Shown here in pieces: positions 1 through 7,947 of a DNA stretch of 44,446 nucleotides. The stretch covers positions 1-44,446 of the forward strand of contig JBBRPG010000007.1 in the NCBI GenBank assembly GCA_038228485.1. Reading direction: 5' to 3'. The position numbers and the translations under genes were made by a program. The notes under the pieces are model-generated. The model was given only the letters and a program-made list of their open reading frames with translations. It was not told where the DNA came from and searched no databases. The DNA is from DATARH01 sp038228485 (GTDB lineage: Bacteria > Pseudomonadota > Alphaproteobacteria > ATCC43930 > CGMCC-115725). Numbering within the stretch: position 1 is the first letter of the stretch; each line of letters starts with the position of its first letter.

Positions 1-377
1 GAACACCACCCAATCTCCCCGCGTCGCAGCCGCAACCCGCCGATGTCGCGACCGGCTACGGACAAAAGCCAGCGGTGCAGGTCGCGAAGGTTCGTGTCCG
101 ACAAACACGCGGTCGCCCTACGGCGGACCTTCGGATTGATGAAGTGCAGAGCCTCGCGCAGCGGTTTAATCCACGGTGCCTCGACACTAATGCAATACTC
201 GTGGAAAGTTCGGTCAGGCGGCCAGCGGCGATGCAGCACCTGCATCAGCCGAAGGGTGTCGACCTCTCGAACGCGTAGAGGGCCAACCTCCCAAATCAGT
301 TTAAGATCCGCGTCTGCGGTCGCCGGAAAATAGTAATGACTTAGATCGTTCGACGTTATCTTGTTAATATATCCCAT
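1..377 (-). CDS. Hypothetical protein, C-terminus off the left edge
   Basis: The reverse strand is open from an ATG at 377 to the window edge (125 codons, no stop), beginning MGYINKITSNDLSHYYF. A purine-rich AAAGGCGAG lies 4-5 bases before the ATG. The fragment is charged, with several Trp and Arg residues (for example RRWPPDRTFHEY). I see no transmembrane segment or family motif and do not recognise it. It belongs to the integrase-bearing element: it reads in the same direction as the AlpA-like gene and the integrase, and lies downstream of both. The overlapping + strand reading frames are rejected as shadows because this frame has a start with a plausible ribosome site and normal composition. 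Confidence 0.55.
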   Translation of the reverse strand, partial: MGYINKITSNDLSHYYFPATADADLKLIWEVGPLRVREVDTLRLMQVLHRRWPPDRTFHEYCISVEAPWIKPLREALHFINPKVRRRATACLSDTNLRDLHRWLLSVAGRDIGGLRLRRGEIGWC

Positions 378-423
378 ATCGCTCGCCTTTAAATTGGCGG
401 CGGGAACCTAACCCATTTTTTAC

Positions 424-451
424 TTTACATAACTCAATGAGTCTGTAATAT
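424..451 (+). promoter_or_regulatory. Candidate sigma70-like promoter
   Basis: TTTACA (424-429), a 16-base spacer and TAATAT (446-451) lie in an AT-rich gap on the + strand. No protein gene follows on that strand. About 40 bases past the predicted start there is a strong hairpin with a T-run. The pair therefore delimits a possible short RNA. Confidence 0.3.
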
Positions 452-457
452 TTGGGC

Positions 458-529
458 GTGGTTCACCGCCACAATTTCGGGAAATACTTCACCGCGCCAG
501 GCCTCCCCGCCTCGGCGCGGTTTTTCTGT
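458..529 (+). ncRNA. Candidate ~70-nt small RNA
   Basis: The segment lies between a promoter-like pair (424-451) and an intrinsic-terminator-like hairpin (491-525). It has no credible reading frame on the + strand. Its 5' part can fold as well, with GGCG pairing to CGCC around 457-470. It sits in the intergenic space of the integrase-bearing element and is antisense to nothing annotated. Only the promoter, hairpin and T-run support it. Confidence 0.22.
491..525 (+). terminator. Rho-independent terminator-like hairpin
   Basis: ACCGCGCC (491-498) pairs perfectly with GGCGCGGT (514-521), followed directly by TTTTT. The T-run is on the + strand. Read from the - strand the same hairpin lies about 11 bases after the stop codon of the AlpA-like gene (533) but lacks a T-run there. 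It is therefore best read as a + strand terminator that may also stall leftward transcription. Confidence 0.5.
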
Positions 530-532
530 CGG

Positions 533-760
533 TTATGCCGCCACCCGCGTCATCGGTCGGGTCGCTTTCCAGCCCTCAATCGTGTCGGGGTCGGCTTCGC
601 TGGGCGATCCGAGAATCCACGCGATCCGGTTCGGTGTCAGCTGCACGGGTGAGGGGAAGAGACCGCGCGCGATCAAGCGGTTCAAGTGAACGCGCGTATA
701 CTTGATGCCGTGGTTTTTAAGCTCTGGGTAAGGGACGAAAATGCGTCCAGCGTTTGTCAC
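533..760 (-). CDS. AlpA-family excisionase/regulator-like protein
   Basis: A 75-residue protein of the size and pattern of AlpA/prophage CP4-57 regulators, which are small MerR-like winged-helix proteins controlling integrase genes or acting as excisionases. The central part (about residues 11-50) has the expected order: YPELKNHG, an R-x-HLNRLIARGLFP recognition region, and a WILGSPSEAD segment near the end. The start is GTG at 760, preceded by GGAGG five bases upstream, which decides the start. It lies downstream of the integrase and its partner on the same strand, in a typical P4-like integrative-element arrangement. The family call rests on pattern only. A generic small DNA-binding protein is the alternative. 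Confidence 0.7.
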   Translation of the reverse strand: MTNAGRIFVPYPELKNHGIKYTRVHLNRLIARGLFPSPVQLTPNRIAWILGSPSEADPDTIEGWKATRPMTRVAA

Positions 761-871
761 CAGTACCTCCGTAAACTTGGGTAGTGGTGTTTATAGATCG
801 TAATACTCTAATAGACTAGGACGAATACTTGCCAGTAGTGCCGTGGTCTTTTATGGGGGGTTATGGCAAGG

Positions 872-1441
872 TCACGGGCGAATGTCCCGGATAATCCGCT
901 GCAACCCGTGGCCCGCGTTAAACTTCTCCTCTACGACGACCTTCATCGCCTCCCAAATGAAATGTGCAGCACCTGACTTTGGGGGAAGTCCTCCATGCCA
1001 TTGACCCGCGGCGAACGGTCTCCCGAGGCCGATCCAATATCGCGCAAGCACCCTCGCTGCCTCTGCCGCCGCGATGTCTCGGGGCTGCCCTCCCTTATCT
1101 GCAGCAAGCAGGGTGTCCGCAATTTCCTGGAGCTGCCCGACGATTTCATCGGCCTTCTTGCCACCCGCATCACGGAGATCGGCTACGTGAGGTCGATCAA
1201 GATTAAACCGGTTCACACAGGTTGCGCCGTCCACCGGGTCGTCAGCTAACAGTGCAATTGCTTTCTTTAGGTATTTCGCCGCCCGGTCGAGACCCAGCGC
1301 AAAGCCCCGCGCGCTTTTTCCCGGCAAGTTGTCCAAATCTGACCAAATGTCCCAGGCGCTATCGATTGCCTTTTCCAACCCTTGCCGGTCGTCGATCTTG
1401 AACGTATTCGCGATCTGCGAGATGGCCTCCGCCCTACTCAT
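872..1441 (-). CDS. Hypothetical protein coupled to the integrase
   Basis: A 189-residue protein of unknown function, starting at ATG 1441 (MSRAEAISQIANTF). Its start overlaps the integrase stop as ATGA, so translation is probably coupled. The frame stays open upstream inside the integrase gene, but that extension is an Arg/Ala-rich shadow. The protein is mostly helical and has neither signal peptide nor membrane segment. The middle is charged (GGKKADEIVGQLQEIADTL) and the end is basic (LQRIIRDIRP). It may be an accessory factor of the element, but nothing in the sequence identifies a function. Confidence 0.7.
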   Translation of the reverse strand: MSRAEAISQIANTFKIDDRQGLEKAIDSAWDIWSDLDNLPGKSARGFALGLDRAAKYLKKAIALLADDPVDGATCVNRFNLDRPHVADLRDAGGKKADEIVGQLQEIADTLLAADKGGQPRDIAAAEAARVLARYWIGLGRPFAAGQWHGGLPPKSGAAHFIWEAMKVVVEEKFNAGHGLQRIIRDIRP

Positions 1442-2718
1442 GCCCTCACCCTCGCCGACGGCAGCGCGACGATCTTGCCGCCCGAATCCGGTGCGGGCGA
1501 TACGATCCCGAGCAAATGCTTCTCCCACCGGAGGAGCGCCTCGCGCTTCTCCGAAAGGTAACCGTAACGGTCGTAGACCTGAACGATGCCGCGCTGCTTG
1601 TGCCCCAAACACATCTCGGCGACGACAGGGGCCACACCCAACCGCGACAGGTTTGAGCGAAGGGCTCTGCGAAAGTCGTGGGCGACGAACGGTTCGATGG
1701 TCGTGCCTTGCGCGGCTAGCGCAGCGTCGAGCCGCTGTTTGGCCTGCGAAAACGCTTGAACTGGAGCGCGGCCCGCGGTCGTGCTGAATATGTACGGACC
1801 GCTGAGCCGTCGCGTTTCCGAAATCAGTTCAACTGCCGTGGGCGAAAGGGGTATCAGCATGGCGTCGCCATTTTTCGCACGCTCGGGCGGGACGAGCAGA
1901 GTCGCCGCCGCCTCGTCGAAATCCTCCCACTGCGCGGCTGCGATCTCCTGCCTGCGCGCTCCGGTCAGCAACAACAACTTGTAAACAACATCGATTGGCG
2001 CGCCGACGGCCGGGATAGCCCGCCACACCGCCGCCAACTCATCGTCATTTAGCAGCCGGTCACGAGAGTCCGTTTTGCCGACGATTGCGCGCGGCTTTAC
2101 CGCCGCCGCCGGGTTCACGTCGATGACGTCGCGGTCCACCGCCCAGGCGAGCAGTTGGCGCAATACAGCCAACAATCCGACCGCCGCTCCTTTACCCGAC
2201 CGAGCTGCCACGTCCTCTAACAGTTCCAGGACGTCCCGGCGGCTGATCGTCGTGATCGACCTCGCGCCAAAGGCCGGGATCAACTCGCGGCGGATGCGCG
2301 ACTCATAGACCTTGGCCGATTTGATTGATGGGAGATATTTCGCAATGTAGCCCTCGGCCACCGCGCCGAACGTGTTGGCGATGGCCTCACGTGCCGCCGT
2401 CTTCTCAGCCTGCCTCTTTGCCTCGGCCAACGACTTAGGATGTTTGCCCTCCATCAATGCGGTCAGCGCCTCGCGGGCCGCCGCCCGAGCGCCCGCCAAT
2501 CCCATCAGGGGGTAACGGCCCAGCAGCACCCAGGTCGGCTGCGGGTCACCCGCACGCCTTTTTACGGCGTAAAATGACCGTGCGCCCTTGTCGGTGATGC
2601 GGATCGCCATGCCGGGCATCAGGGCGTCCCAGACCGTCAACCGACCACCAGACGGGGCCGGTTTAAACGCCTTCATCGAGCGGTCAGTGAGCGCGATCTT
2701 ACGGGCGGCTGCTGGCAT
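1438..2718 (-). CDS. int: Tyrosine recombinase / P4-type phage integrase
   Basis: A 426-residue site-specific recombinase. It has an N-terminal DUF4102-type arm-binding domain (about 8-95, with the typical LTVWDALMPGMAIRI and GRYPLMGLAGAR stretches), a core-binding domain (about 110-215) and a C-terminal catalytic domain. Catalytic residues visible are the first Arg in LTGARRQE, the H-x-x-R box in AHDFRRALRS, the second His in LGHKQRG and the nucleophile Tyr in VYDRYGYL. The start is ATG 2718 (MPAAARKIA). The reading frame continues much farther upstream, but only as a shadow of the MFS gene. It integrates or excises the element at the left of the window. Its upstream region holds repeated GGGCTAACG / CCCGTTAAC words suited to arm-type binding. 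It appears intact. Confidence 0.93.
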   Translation of the reverse strand: MPAAARKIALTDRSMKAFKPAPSGGRLTVWDALMPGMAIRITDKGARSFYAVKRRAGDPQPTWVLLGRYPLMGLAGARAAAREALTALMEGKHPKSLAEAKRQAEKTAAREAIANTFGAVAEGYIAKYLPSIKSAKVYESRIRRELIPAFGARSITTISRRDVLELLEDVAARSGKGAAVGLLAVLRQLLAWAVDRDVIDVNPAAAVKPRAIVGKTDSRDRLLNDDELAAVWRAIPAVGAPIDVVYKLLLLTGARRQEIAAAQWEDFDEAAATLLVPPERAKNGDAMLIPLSPTAVELISETRRLSGPYIFSTTAGRAPVQAFSQAKQRLDAALAAQGTTIEPFVAHDFRRALRSNLSRLGVAPVVAEMCLGHKQRGIVQVYDRYGYLSEKREALLRWEKHLLGIVSPAPDSGGKIVALPSARVRA

Positions 2719-2731
2719 GTCCGGAGCCTCT

Positions 2732-2812
2732 GGGCTAACGCGGGCTAACGAAGTGTGCCCGTTAACGGGGGTAAGCAGACGTATACTGTCAATCGCCAAT
2801 GTACCCGTTAAT
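2732..2812. repeat. Repeat cluster next to the integrase start (candidate arm sites/att end)
   Basis: GGGCTAACG occurs twice in tandem (2732-2740 and 2742-2750). It is followed by the palindrome CCCGTTAACGGG (2758-2769) and a further CCCGTTAA (2805-2812), all variants of the same word. They lie in the 143-bp gap between the integrase start and the chromosomal MFS gene, where the attachment site of a P4-like element is expected. No tRNA end is visible here, so the exact crossover is not identified. Confidence 0.45.
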
Positions 2813-2861
2813 AGTCTGATAAACAAGGAGTTTTTCGCTGATAAGGGTGACCCAAAGTGGC

Positions 2862-4121
2862 CTAATGTAATCCCTGGTATTCGGGAACTCGGTAATAGAC
2901 CCAGACGAGGTTGATCGCTATCACGGCTGCGGTCAGCAGGAACACCCAGCTGAGTCCGAAGCCGGCGGCGATGAACCCGCCGAGCAGCGGGCCCAGCGAA
3001 TTGCCCATGAACATCGCCGACGAGGTCATGCCATAGACCGCGCCGCGCTCGGAGCGCGCCACCAGCCGGCCGACCAGCGCATTCGCCGCCGGCAACAGGC
3101 CGCCGATGAACAGCCCGACCGCGAAGCGCTCGGCGGTGAATACCCAATAGTTGGTCGTGAACGCCTGCGGCAGCGTCGTCAGCGCCGCGCCCGCCAGGCA
3201 GATCAGCAGCACCCGGCGATAGCCGAGCGTGTCGCTGCGATTGCCGAGAAACGGCGCGGCGATCACATTGCCGACCCCGGTGATCGAAAACGCCAGCCCC
3301 GCCAGGGTCGCGACATTGGGCAGGTCGCCGACCATCTCCTTGACGTACAAGGTCACCACCGGCTGCACCGTTCGCACCGCGAACTGCGCCATCAGCAGCA
3401 CGAAAAACAGCGCCAGCAGGGTCGGCGAACGGACCAGCGCCAGCAATCCGGCCACCATCGACCGGCCGCCGGCGTCTTTCGGCGGGCGGGTGAACTGCTC
3501 GTGCACGGTGAACATGACGAGGAACAGCGACACGACGATCATCGCCGCGGTGCAATAGAACGGGATGCGGTAGCTGCCGGTAAGGTCGGCGAGACCGCCG
3601 CCGATGATCGGCCCGGCCAGCGACCCCACCAGCTGCCCGGTCGACAGCCAGCCCAGCGAATAGCCGAGCCGGTCTTCCGGCACCTGGTGCGCGACCAGCG
3701 CGATGGCGGCGCTGGAAAATCCGGCGAACACGCCCATCAGCGCGCGGAAGGCAAAGAACTGCCAGACATCGCCGGCGACCCCCATCAGTGCGGTGAAGAG
3801 GGCGATCGCGAAGCTCGAGCGGATCAGCATCAGCTTGCGGCCGTGCTGGTCGCTCAGCCGGCCCCAGATCGGCGAGGCGAACGTGGCGACGAACGAGGTC
3901 GTGCCGGAGAGGATGCCGGCCCAGATGTCGATCGCGGCGGCGCTCTCGACCCCGAGTTGCGGCAGGAACAGCGGCATGATCGGGGTCAGCGCCGAGTTCG
4001 CCATCGTGTTGACGAACTGGATGCCGACCATCACCCACAGCGTGTAGCGCCAATTGGCAGCCCCCGCCTCGGCGAGGGCCTGCGCTTCGCCGGCGCTGTC
4101 GGCTGCGGGTGGGTCGGCCAT
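2862..4121 (-). CDS. MFS transporter, drug-efflux (DHA1) type
   Basis: An inner-membrane proton-driven exporter of about 419 residues with twelve hydrophobic segments. Visible are motif A after the second helix (GRLSDQHGRKLM), the antiporter motif C region (LSTGQLVGSLAGPIIGG) and a central cytoplasmic loop rich in charge (FTVHEQFTRPPKDAGG). I chose ATG 4121 (MADPPAADSAGE). A GTG eight codons upstream (4145) is in frame, but neither has a clear ribosome site. The substrate cannot be told from sequence. Its 3' end lies only 143 bp from the integrase start, so the integrated element ends immediately downstream of it without damaging the gene. Confidence 0.88.
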   Translation of the reverse strand: MADPPAADSAGEAQALAEAGAANWRYTLWVMVGIQFVNTMANSALTPIMPLFLPQLGVESAAAIDIWAGILSGTTSFVATFASPIWGRLSDQHGRKLMLIRSSFAIALFTALMGVAGDVWQFFAFRALMGVFAGFSSAAIALVAHQVPEDRLGYSLGWLSTGQLVGSLAGPIIGGGLADLTGSYRIPFYCTAAMIVVSLFLVMFTVHEQFTRPPKDAGGRSMVAGLLALVRSPTLLALFFVLLMAQFAVRTVQPVVTLYVKEMVGDLPNVATLAGLAFSITGVGNVIAAPFLGNRSDTLGYRRVLLICLAGAALTTLPQAFTTNYWVFTAERFAVGLFIGGLLPAANALVGRLVARSERGAVYGMTSSAMFMGNSLGPLLGGFIAAGFGLSWVFLLTAAVIAINLVWVYYRVPEYQGLH

Positions 4122-4160
4122 GCGCCAGTGTCTCAGGTTCGGCACTGAATGGGCAATGTG

Positions 4161-4274
4161 CGTCCTTCGAGACGGGCGCTATGCGCCCTCCTCAAGATGA
4201 CGACGTTTTTGATGCGATCTAACGCCCCCGCCATGCCGACGAGCGCCGAAAGGCGCGTCTCGAAGCACGAGGAC
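4161..4274. repeat. Paired intergenic REP-like palindromes
   Basis: Two inverted copies of a dispersed alphaproteobacterial repeat. The first is CGTCCTTCGAGACG followed by the hairpin GGGCGC-TAT-GCGCCC (4174-4188) and CTCCTCAAGATGA (to 4200). The second lies on the opposite strand around 4241-4274 (core GCGTCTCGAAGCACGAGG). A further copy sits at 22,360-22,392. They fill most of the gap between the MFS gene and the following ABC gene, and both genes read leftwards. Confidence 0.6.
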
Positions 4275-4289
4275 AGCCTGCGCGGGGCG

Positions 4290-5285
4290 CTATTCGATCA
4301 CGTCGTCGGCGCGGGAGAGGAGCGATTGCGGCACGGTCAGGCCGAGGGTTTTGGCGGTTTTCAGATTGATCACCAGCTCGAACATCGTCGGCTGCTCGAC
4401 CGGCAGGTCGGCGGGCTTGGCGCCTTTGAGTATCTTGTCGACATATGTCGCAGCGCCGCGAAATCCGTCCTCGATCCGCGGGGCGTACGACATCAGCGCT
4501 CCCTTCTCGACCGTCGACCGGAAGATGCCAAAGGGCGGCAGCCGCACTTTCAGCGCCATGTCCACGGCGGGTTTCTCGGGAAGGCTGGGCTGGATGATGA
4601 CGCAATCCGCGCCGTCTTTTTGCAGGGTCGAGTACGCTGCCTCGAACTCGTCGCCGCGGGTGACCATGACGGGCTGGACCCGCACTTTAAGCTGGTCCGC
4701 GCCCGTCTGCATCTCGTTGATAAAGGGCTTGGTGAAGGGGTCGGCGGTGTTGGCGAGAACGCCGATCCGGTTGGCCGACGGCAGGAACTCGCGGATGAGT
4801 TCGAGCCTTTTGCCGCCCAACTCCGCGGCGCTCGCCGACTTTCCGGTGACGTTTCCGCCGGGCCGGGAGAGGCTGGCGATCAGTCCGGTCTCGACCGGGG
4901 CCCCCGCCGGCGCCATGACGATCGGGATCGTCTTGGTCGCCTCCATCGCCGCGCGGACCGACGGGGTGAATTTCGCGACGATCACGTCGACATGGAGAGC
5001 GACCAGCTCTCGGGCCAGTTCCGCGAGACTCTTTAAGCTGCCGACGGGTGAACGGATTTCGAGGCGAATGTTTTGCCCCTCGACATAACCCTTTTCGCGC
5101 AGCCCCTCGCGGAATTCCTTCAGCAACGGAGTGGGGTCGCCGACGTCGAGGATGCCGACAACCGGTATTTTCTGCTGCGCGGCGACCCCGAATGGCCGGA
5201 AGGCCAGGGCGCCGGCGAGCATGGCGACTAGGTCTCGGCGTTTGATCGGTAGAGCGGCCGTCGGAAAAACTTCCGGCTGATCCAG
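4290..5285 (-). CDS. ABC transporter substrate-binding protein, PF04392 family
   Basis: A periplasmic-binding-protein-like protein of the ABC_sub_bind family, used with small-molecule ABC importers. Features are an N-terminal KRRDLVAMLAGALAF signal-like segment ending near VAAQ, then KIPVVGILDVGDPTPLL, a long EGQNIRLEIRS stretch, and VETGLIASLSRPGGNVTG, the family hallmark. The C-terminus is FELVINLKTAKTLGLTVPQSLL, also typical. The length fits the family (about 320-330). No ATG stands at the natural start. An AAGGAG (5293-5298) lies seven bases before an in-frame CTG at 5285, giving the expected N-terminus. The next in-frame ATG upstream (5408) would add 41 Arg-rich residues. No permease or ATPase is adjacent, as is common for this family. 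Confidence 0.82.
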   Translation of the reverse strand: MDQPEVFPTAALPIKRRDLVAMLAGALAFRPFGVAAQQKIPVVGILDVGDPTPLLKEFREGLREKGYVEGQNIRLEIRSPVGSLKSLAELARELVALHVDVIVAKFTPSVRAAMEATKTIPIVMAPAGAPVETGLIASLSRPGGNVTGKSASAAELGGKRLELIREFLPSANRIGVLANTADPFTKPFINEMQTGADQLKVRVQPVMVTRGDEFEAAYSTLQKDGADCVIIQPSLPEKPAVDMALKVRLPPFGIFRSTVEKGALMSYAPRIEDGFRGAATYVDKILKGAKPADLPVEQPTMFELVINLKTAKTLGLTVPQSLLSRADDVIE

Positions 5286-5439
5286 GGCCCGTCTCCTTCT
5301 ACGGCGAAGTTGTTTGCGTGCCGCGCGGACACGGTGCGTGCGGCGACAGTTTCTCTGTCTACACTTATGCGGCGGGCTCTGCTTGAGGAATTCGGCGGCT
5401 GCCGGCATGATCGCGCCAGACGCGAAGAAAGGTCAGCAC

Positions 5440-6642
5440 ATGAAGTTCGGGATCTTTTATGAGCTGCAGATGCCGCGGCCGTGGGTGGCCGATGGCGAGC
5501 TGACCCTCTACCAGAACGCGCTCGACCAGGTCGAGCTGGCCGACCGGCTCGGCTACGATTTTGCCTGGGAGGTCGAGCACCACTTCCTCGAAGAATATTC
5601 GCACTCGCCGGCGCCCGAGGTGTTCCTTGCCGCGGCGAGCCAGCGCACCAAGAACATCCGCCTGGCGCACGGCATCATGCAGCTGACCACGACCCACCCG
5701 GCGCGCTGCGCCGAGCGCATCGCCGCGCTCGACCTGGTCAGCCGCGGCCGGGTCGAGTTCGGCACTGGCGAGAGCGCAAGCTCGACCGAGCTCGAACCGT
5801 TCGGCGTCGCCTATGGCGAAAAGCGCGCCAAATGGGAAGAGGCGATCCAGGCGATCATCCCGATGTTCAAGGATGGCGGCAGCGAGCATCACGGCAAATT
5901 CTTCGACATGCCTTTGCGCAACGTGCTGCCCAAACCGATCCAAAAGCCGCACCCGCCGATTTGGGTCGCCTGCTCGGCGCTGGAGACGATCGAGATGGCG
6001 GGGCGGCGCGGGCTTGGCGCGCTGGCGTTCCAGTTTTTGTCGGCCGATGCGGCTTTCGCCTGGGTGCACGCCTACTACAACGCGTTCGTCAAGCGGCAGG
6101 ACAAGCTGGCCGACTACCAGCTCAACCCGAACATCGCGCTGACCAGCTATTTCATGTGCGCCGAGACCGACGAGGAGGCTCGCCGCCGCGCCGACGGCAT
6201 CCCGTTCTTCCAGTTCGCGCTGCGCTTCTACGGCCAGAGCGCCACCCGCGAGCGACCGCTGCCGGGCACGGTCAATTTATGGGACGAATACGAGAAGTGG
6301 AAGCGCGAGAACCCTGAGGGGCTCGCCCGCGCGCTATCCGGCGGGCTGATCGGCTCGCCCGAGACCATCCGGCGCAAGTTGCGGCGGTTCGAGACCTCGC
6401 ATATCGACCAGGTCATCCTCTTAAACCAGGCCGGCAAGAACACCCACGAACACATCTGCGAAAGCCTCGACCTGTTCGCCCGCGAGGTGATGCCCGAGTT
6501 CCACGCCAACATCCCGGCGCAGGACGCCTGGAAGGCCAAAGTGCTGACCGGCGAGATCGAGCTCGAGGAGATCGACACCGCGCCGTTCCGCGACCGCTAC
6601 GGCCCCAATTCGGTGCAGCTCCGCCCCGTCGCGGCGGAATAG
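5440..6642 (+). CDS. LLM-class flavin-dependent monooxygenase (bacterial luciferase-like)
   Basis: A 400-residue TIM-barrel flavoprotein of the luciferase-like monooxygenase family, probably using reduced FMN to oxidise an unidentified small substrate. It begins MKFGIFYELQMPRPW (beta1), with a GYDFAWEVEHHF stretch (residues about 40-50) carrying the conserved EHHF. Next come the TTTHPAR and GRVEFGTGES segments, which line the flavin site, and the terminal GSPETIRRKLRRFE motif. ATG 5440 follows AGAAAGG and fits the family start. The frame is open upstream to 5314, but that part lacks family features. A small membrane-protein gene and a second luciferase-like gene follow closely on the same strand, so the three are probably one operon. 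It is divergent from the ABC binding protein. Confidence 0.88.
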   Translation: MKFGIFYELQMPRPWVADGELTLYQNALDQVELADRLGYDFAWEVEHHFLEEYSHSPAPEVFLAAASQRTKNIRLAHGIMQLTTTHPARCAERIAALDLVSRGRVEFGTGESASSTELEPFGVAYGEKRAKWEEAIQAIIPMFKDGGSEHHGKFFDMPLRNVLPKPIQKPHPPIWVACSALETIEMAGRRGLGALAFQFLSADAAFAWVHAYYNAFVKRQDKLADYQLNPNIALTSYFMCAETDEEARRRADGIPFFQFALRFYGQSATRERPLPGTVNLWDEYEKWKRENPEGLARALSGGLIGSPETIRRKLRRFETSHIDQVILLNQAGKNTHEHICESLDLFAREVMPEFHANIPAQDAWKAKVLTGEIELEEIDTAPFRDRYGPNSVQLRPVAAE

Positions 6643-6654
6643 CGGTCTCCCAGA

Positions 6655-6918
6655 GTGACCCCTGCCGGCTGGGCCATTGCCATCGGGCTCACGGTGGCGA
6701 TCGAGGCTTTTCTGGTTTGGCGCCTATTGCGCGTGCTCGACCGCGGCGCGATCAAAATCGATCCGCTGTTCTGGATCGCGGATACCTTTGGCCTCGACTT
6801 CACCGTGAGCCGGGCGACCAACCCGATCATGTATTGGGGCGGTGTGTTGTCCCTGATGCTGTTCGGTCTCGTGGTTTTGGCGATATTTATCGTGATCGTT
6901 GTCGTCAACCGGCACTGA
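6655..6918 (+). CDS. Small two-helix membrane protein
   Basis: An 87-residue protein starting at GTG 6655, 12 bases after the preceding stop and 10 bases before the next gene. It has two clear hydrophobic helices, about residues 5-26 and 58-84. They are separated by a loop (DRGAIKIDPLFW) that would lie outside the membrane if both ends are inside. There is no recognised domain and no cysteine or histidine motif. Its tight position between two flavin oxidoreductase genes suggests co-transcription. Function is unknown. Confidence 0.62.
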   Translation: MTPAGWAIAIGLTVAIEAFLVWRLLRVLDRGAIKIDPLFWIADTFGLDFTVSRATNPIMYWGGVLSLMLFGLVVLAIFIVIVVVNRH

Positions 6919-6928
6919 AAGAACGGAA

Positions 6929-7837
6929 ATGCCCGAGACTTTGCCCGCCCTGAGCCTCGTCGCCGTGCCGGGGCGGCGACAGACCACCCTGGAGCTGGCG
7001 CGCGAGGTCGAGCGGCGCGGCTTTGCCGGCATCTATGTGCCGAGCATCTTCGGCAACATGGCGCAGTGCACGGCGTTGGCGCAGGCGACCGAGCGGCTGC
7101 GCTTCGCCACCGCGATTGCGCCGATCTATGCCCGCACGACCGAGGATTTCGCCCATGGCGCGGCCTATATCCACGAGATTTCCGGCGGCCGTTTCGCCTT
7201 CGGCATTGGGGTCGCGCACGCGCCGAGCCATATCCGCATGGGGGTGACGCCGGGCAAGCCGCTCGGCGACATCCGCGCGTTTGTCGAAAAGCTGCGGTCC
7301 TATGAGGGCATCGGCGCACTGCCGCCGATCATCCTCGCGGCGTTGCGCAAGCGCATGGTCGCGCTCGCCGGTGAGATCGCCGAAGGGCTGATCTTCGCCA
7401 ATGCCAGCCGCTCGCACATGCGGGAGTCGCTGTCCGCGCTGCCGGCGGCGAAGCGCGCCGAACCCGATTTTCTCGTCGCCAACATGATCCCGACTTGCAT
7501 CTCGGACGATGTCGAGGCGGCAAAGGCGGTCAACCGCCGCACGCTGACCCGCTACACGACGCTGCCCAATTACCGCAATTACTGGAAGGAAGCCGGCTAC
7601 GTCGAGGAGATGTCTGCGATCGAGAATGCCGTTGCCGCGGGGCGGCAGGCCGACATCCCCAGCCTGATGAGCGACCGCTGGCTCGCCGACGCAACCCTGT
7701 TCGGGTCAGCGTCCCAAGTGCGTGAAGGGATCGAGGCCTGGCGCGAGGCGGGGGTCACGACCCCGGTCATCGTGCCCTCGTCGGCCTCGGGCACCCAGCT
7801 TGTCGCGGTCGAGGAGATTTTCGCGGCGTTTGCGTAG
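6929..7837 (+). CDS. LLM-class flavin/F420-type oxidoreductase
   Basis: A 302-residue luciferase-like TIM-barrel protein, more like the single-chain F420/FMN-dependent reductases than the long monooxygenase upstream. Visible are the opening beta strand ALSLVAVPGRR, GFAGIYVPSIFG, then LRFATAIAPIYARTTEDFAHGA and SGGRFAFGIGVAH, the last being the usual G-R-F-x-x-G-x-G cofactor-side motif. The end (VREGIEAWREAGVTTPVIVPS) is typical. ATG 6929 gives the expected start. A TTG at 6899 would only add ten residues inside the preceding gene. It converges on the ABC permease gene across an intergenic palindrome. Confidence 0.86.
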   Translation: MPETLPALSLVAVPGRRQTTLELAREVERRGFAGIYVPSIFGNMAQCTALAQATERLRFATAIAPIYARTTEDFAHGAAYIHEISGGRFAFGIGVAHAPSHIRMGVTPGKPLGDIRAFVEKLRSYEGIGALPPIILAALRKRMVALAGEIAEGLIFANASRSHMRESLSALPAAKRAEPDFLVANMIPTCISDDVEAAKAVNRRTLTRYTTLPNYRNYWKEAGYVEEMSAIENAVAAGRQADIPSLMSDRWLADATLFGSASQVREGIEAWREAGVTTPVIVPSSASGTQLVAVEEIFAAFA

Positions 7838-7847
7838 CGCTCATGCC

Positions 7848-7936
7848 GTCATTGCGAGCGAAGCGAAGCAATCTCGCGCCGCTTTGCCCTTTGGCGCGAG
7901 ATTGCCGCGTCGCCCTGACGCGCTCCTCGCAATGAC
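7848..7936. repeat. Dispersed nested palindrome (GTCATTGCGAG family)
   Basis: GTCATTGCGAG (7848-7858) is inverted at 7926-7936. Inside it CAATCTCGCGCC pairs with GGCGCGAGATTG. The GCGAGCGAAGCGAAGCAATC segment is an intergenic element found in many alphaproteobacterial genomes. It separates two convergent genes and could act as a bidirectional transcript end, although no T-run follows. Confidence 0.7.
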
Positions 7937-7947
7937 GCCCGACCGGG

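Noticed and set aside
1438..4053. 871-residue fusion of an unknown N-terminus with the integrase
   Set aside because: The upstream part is a shadow of the MFS gene. The integrase has its own start at 2718 with the normal N-terminal domain.
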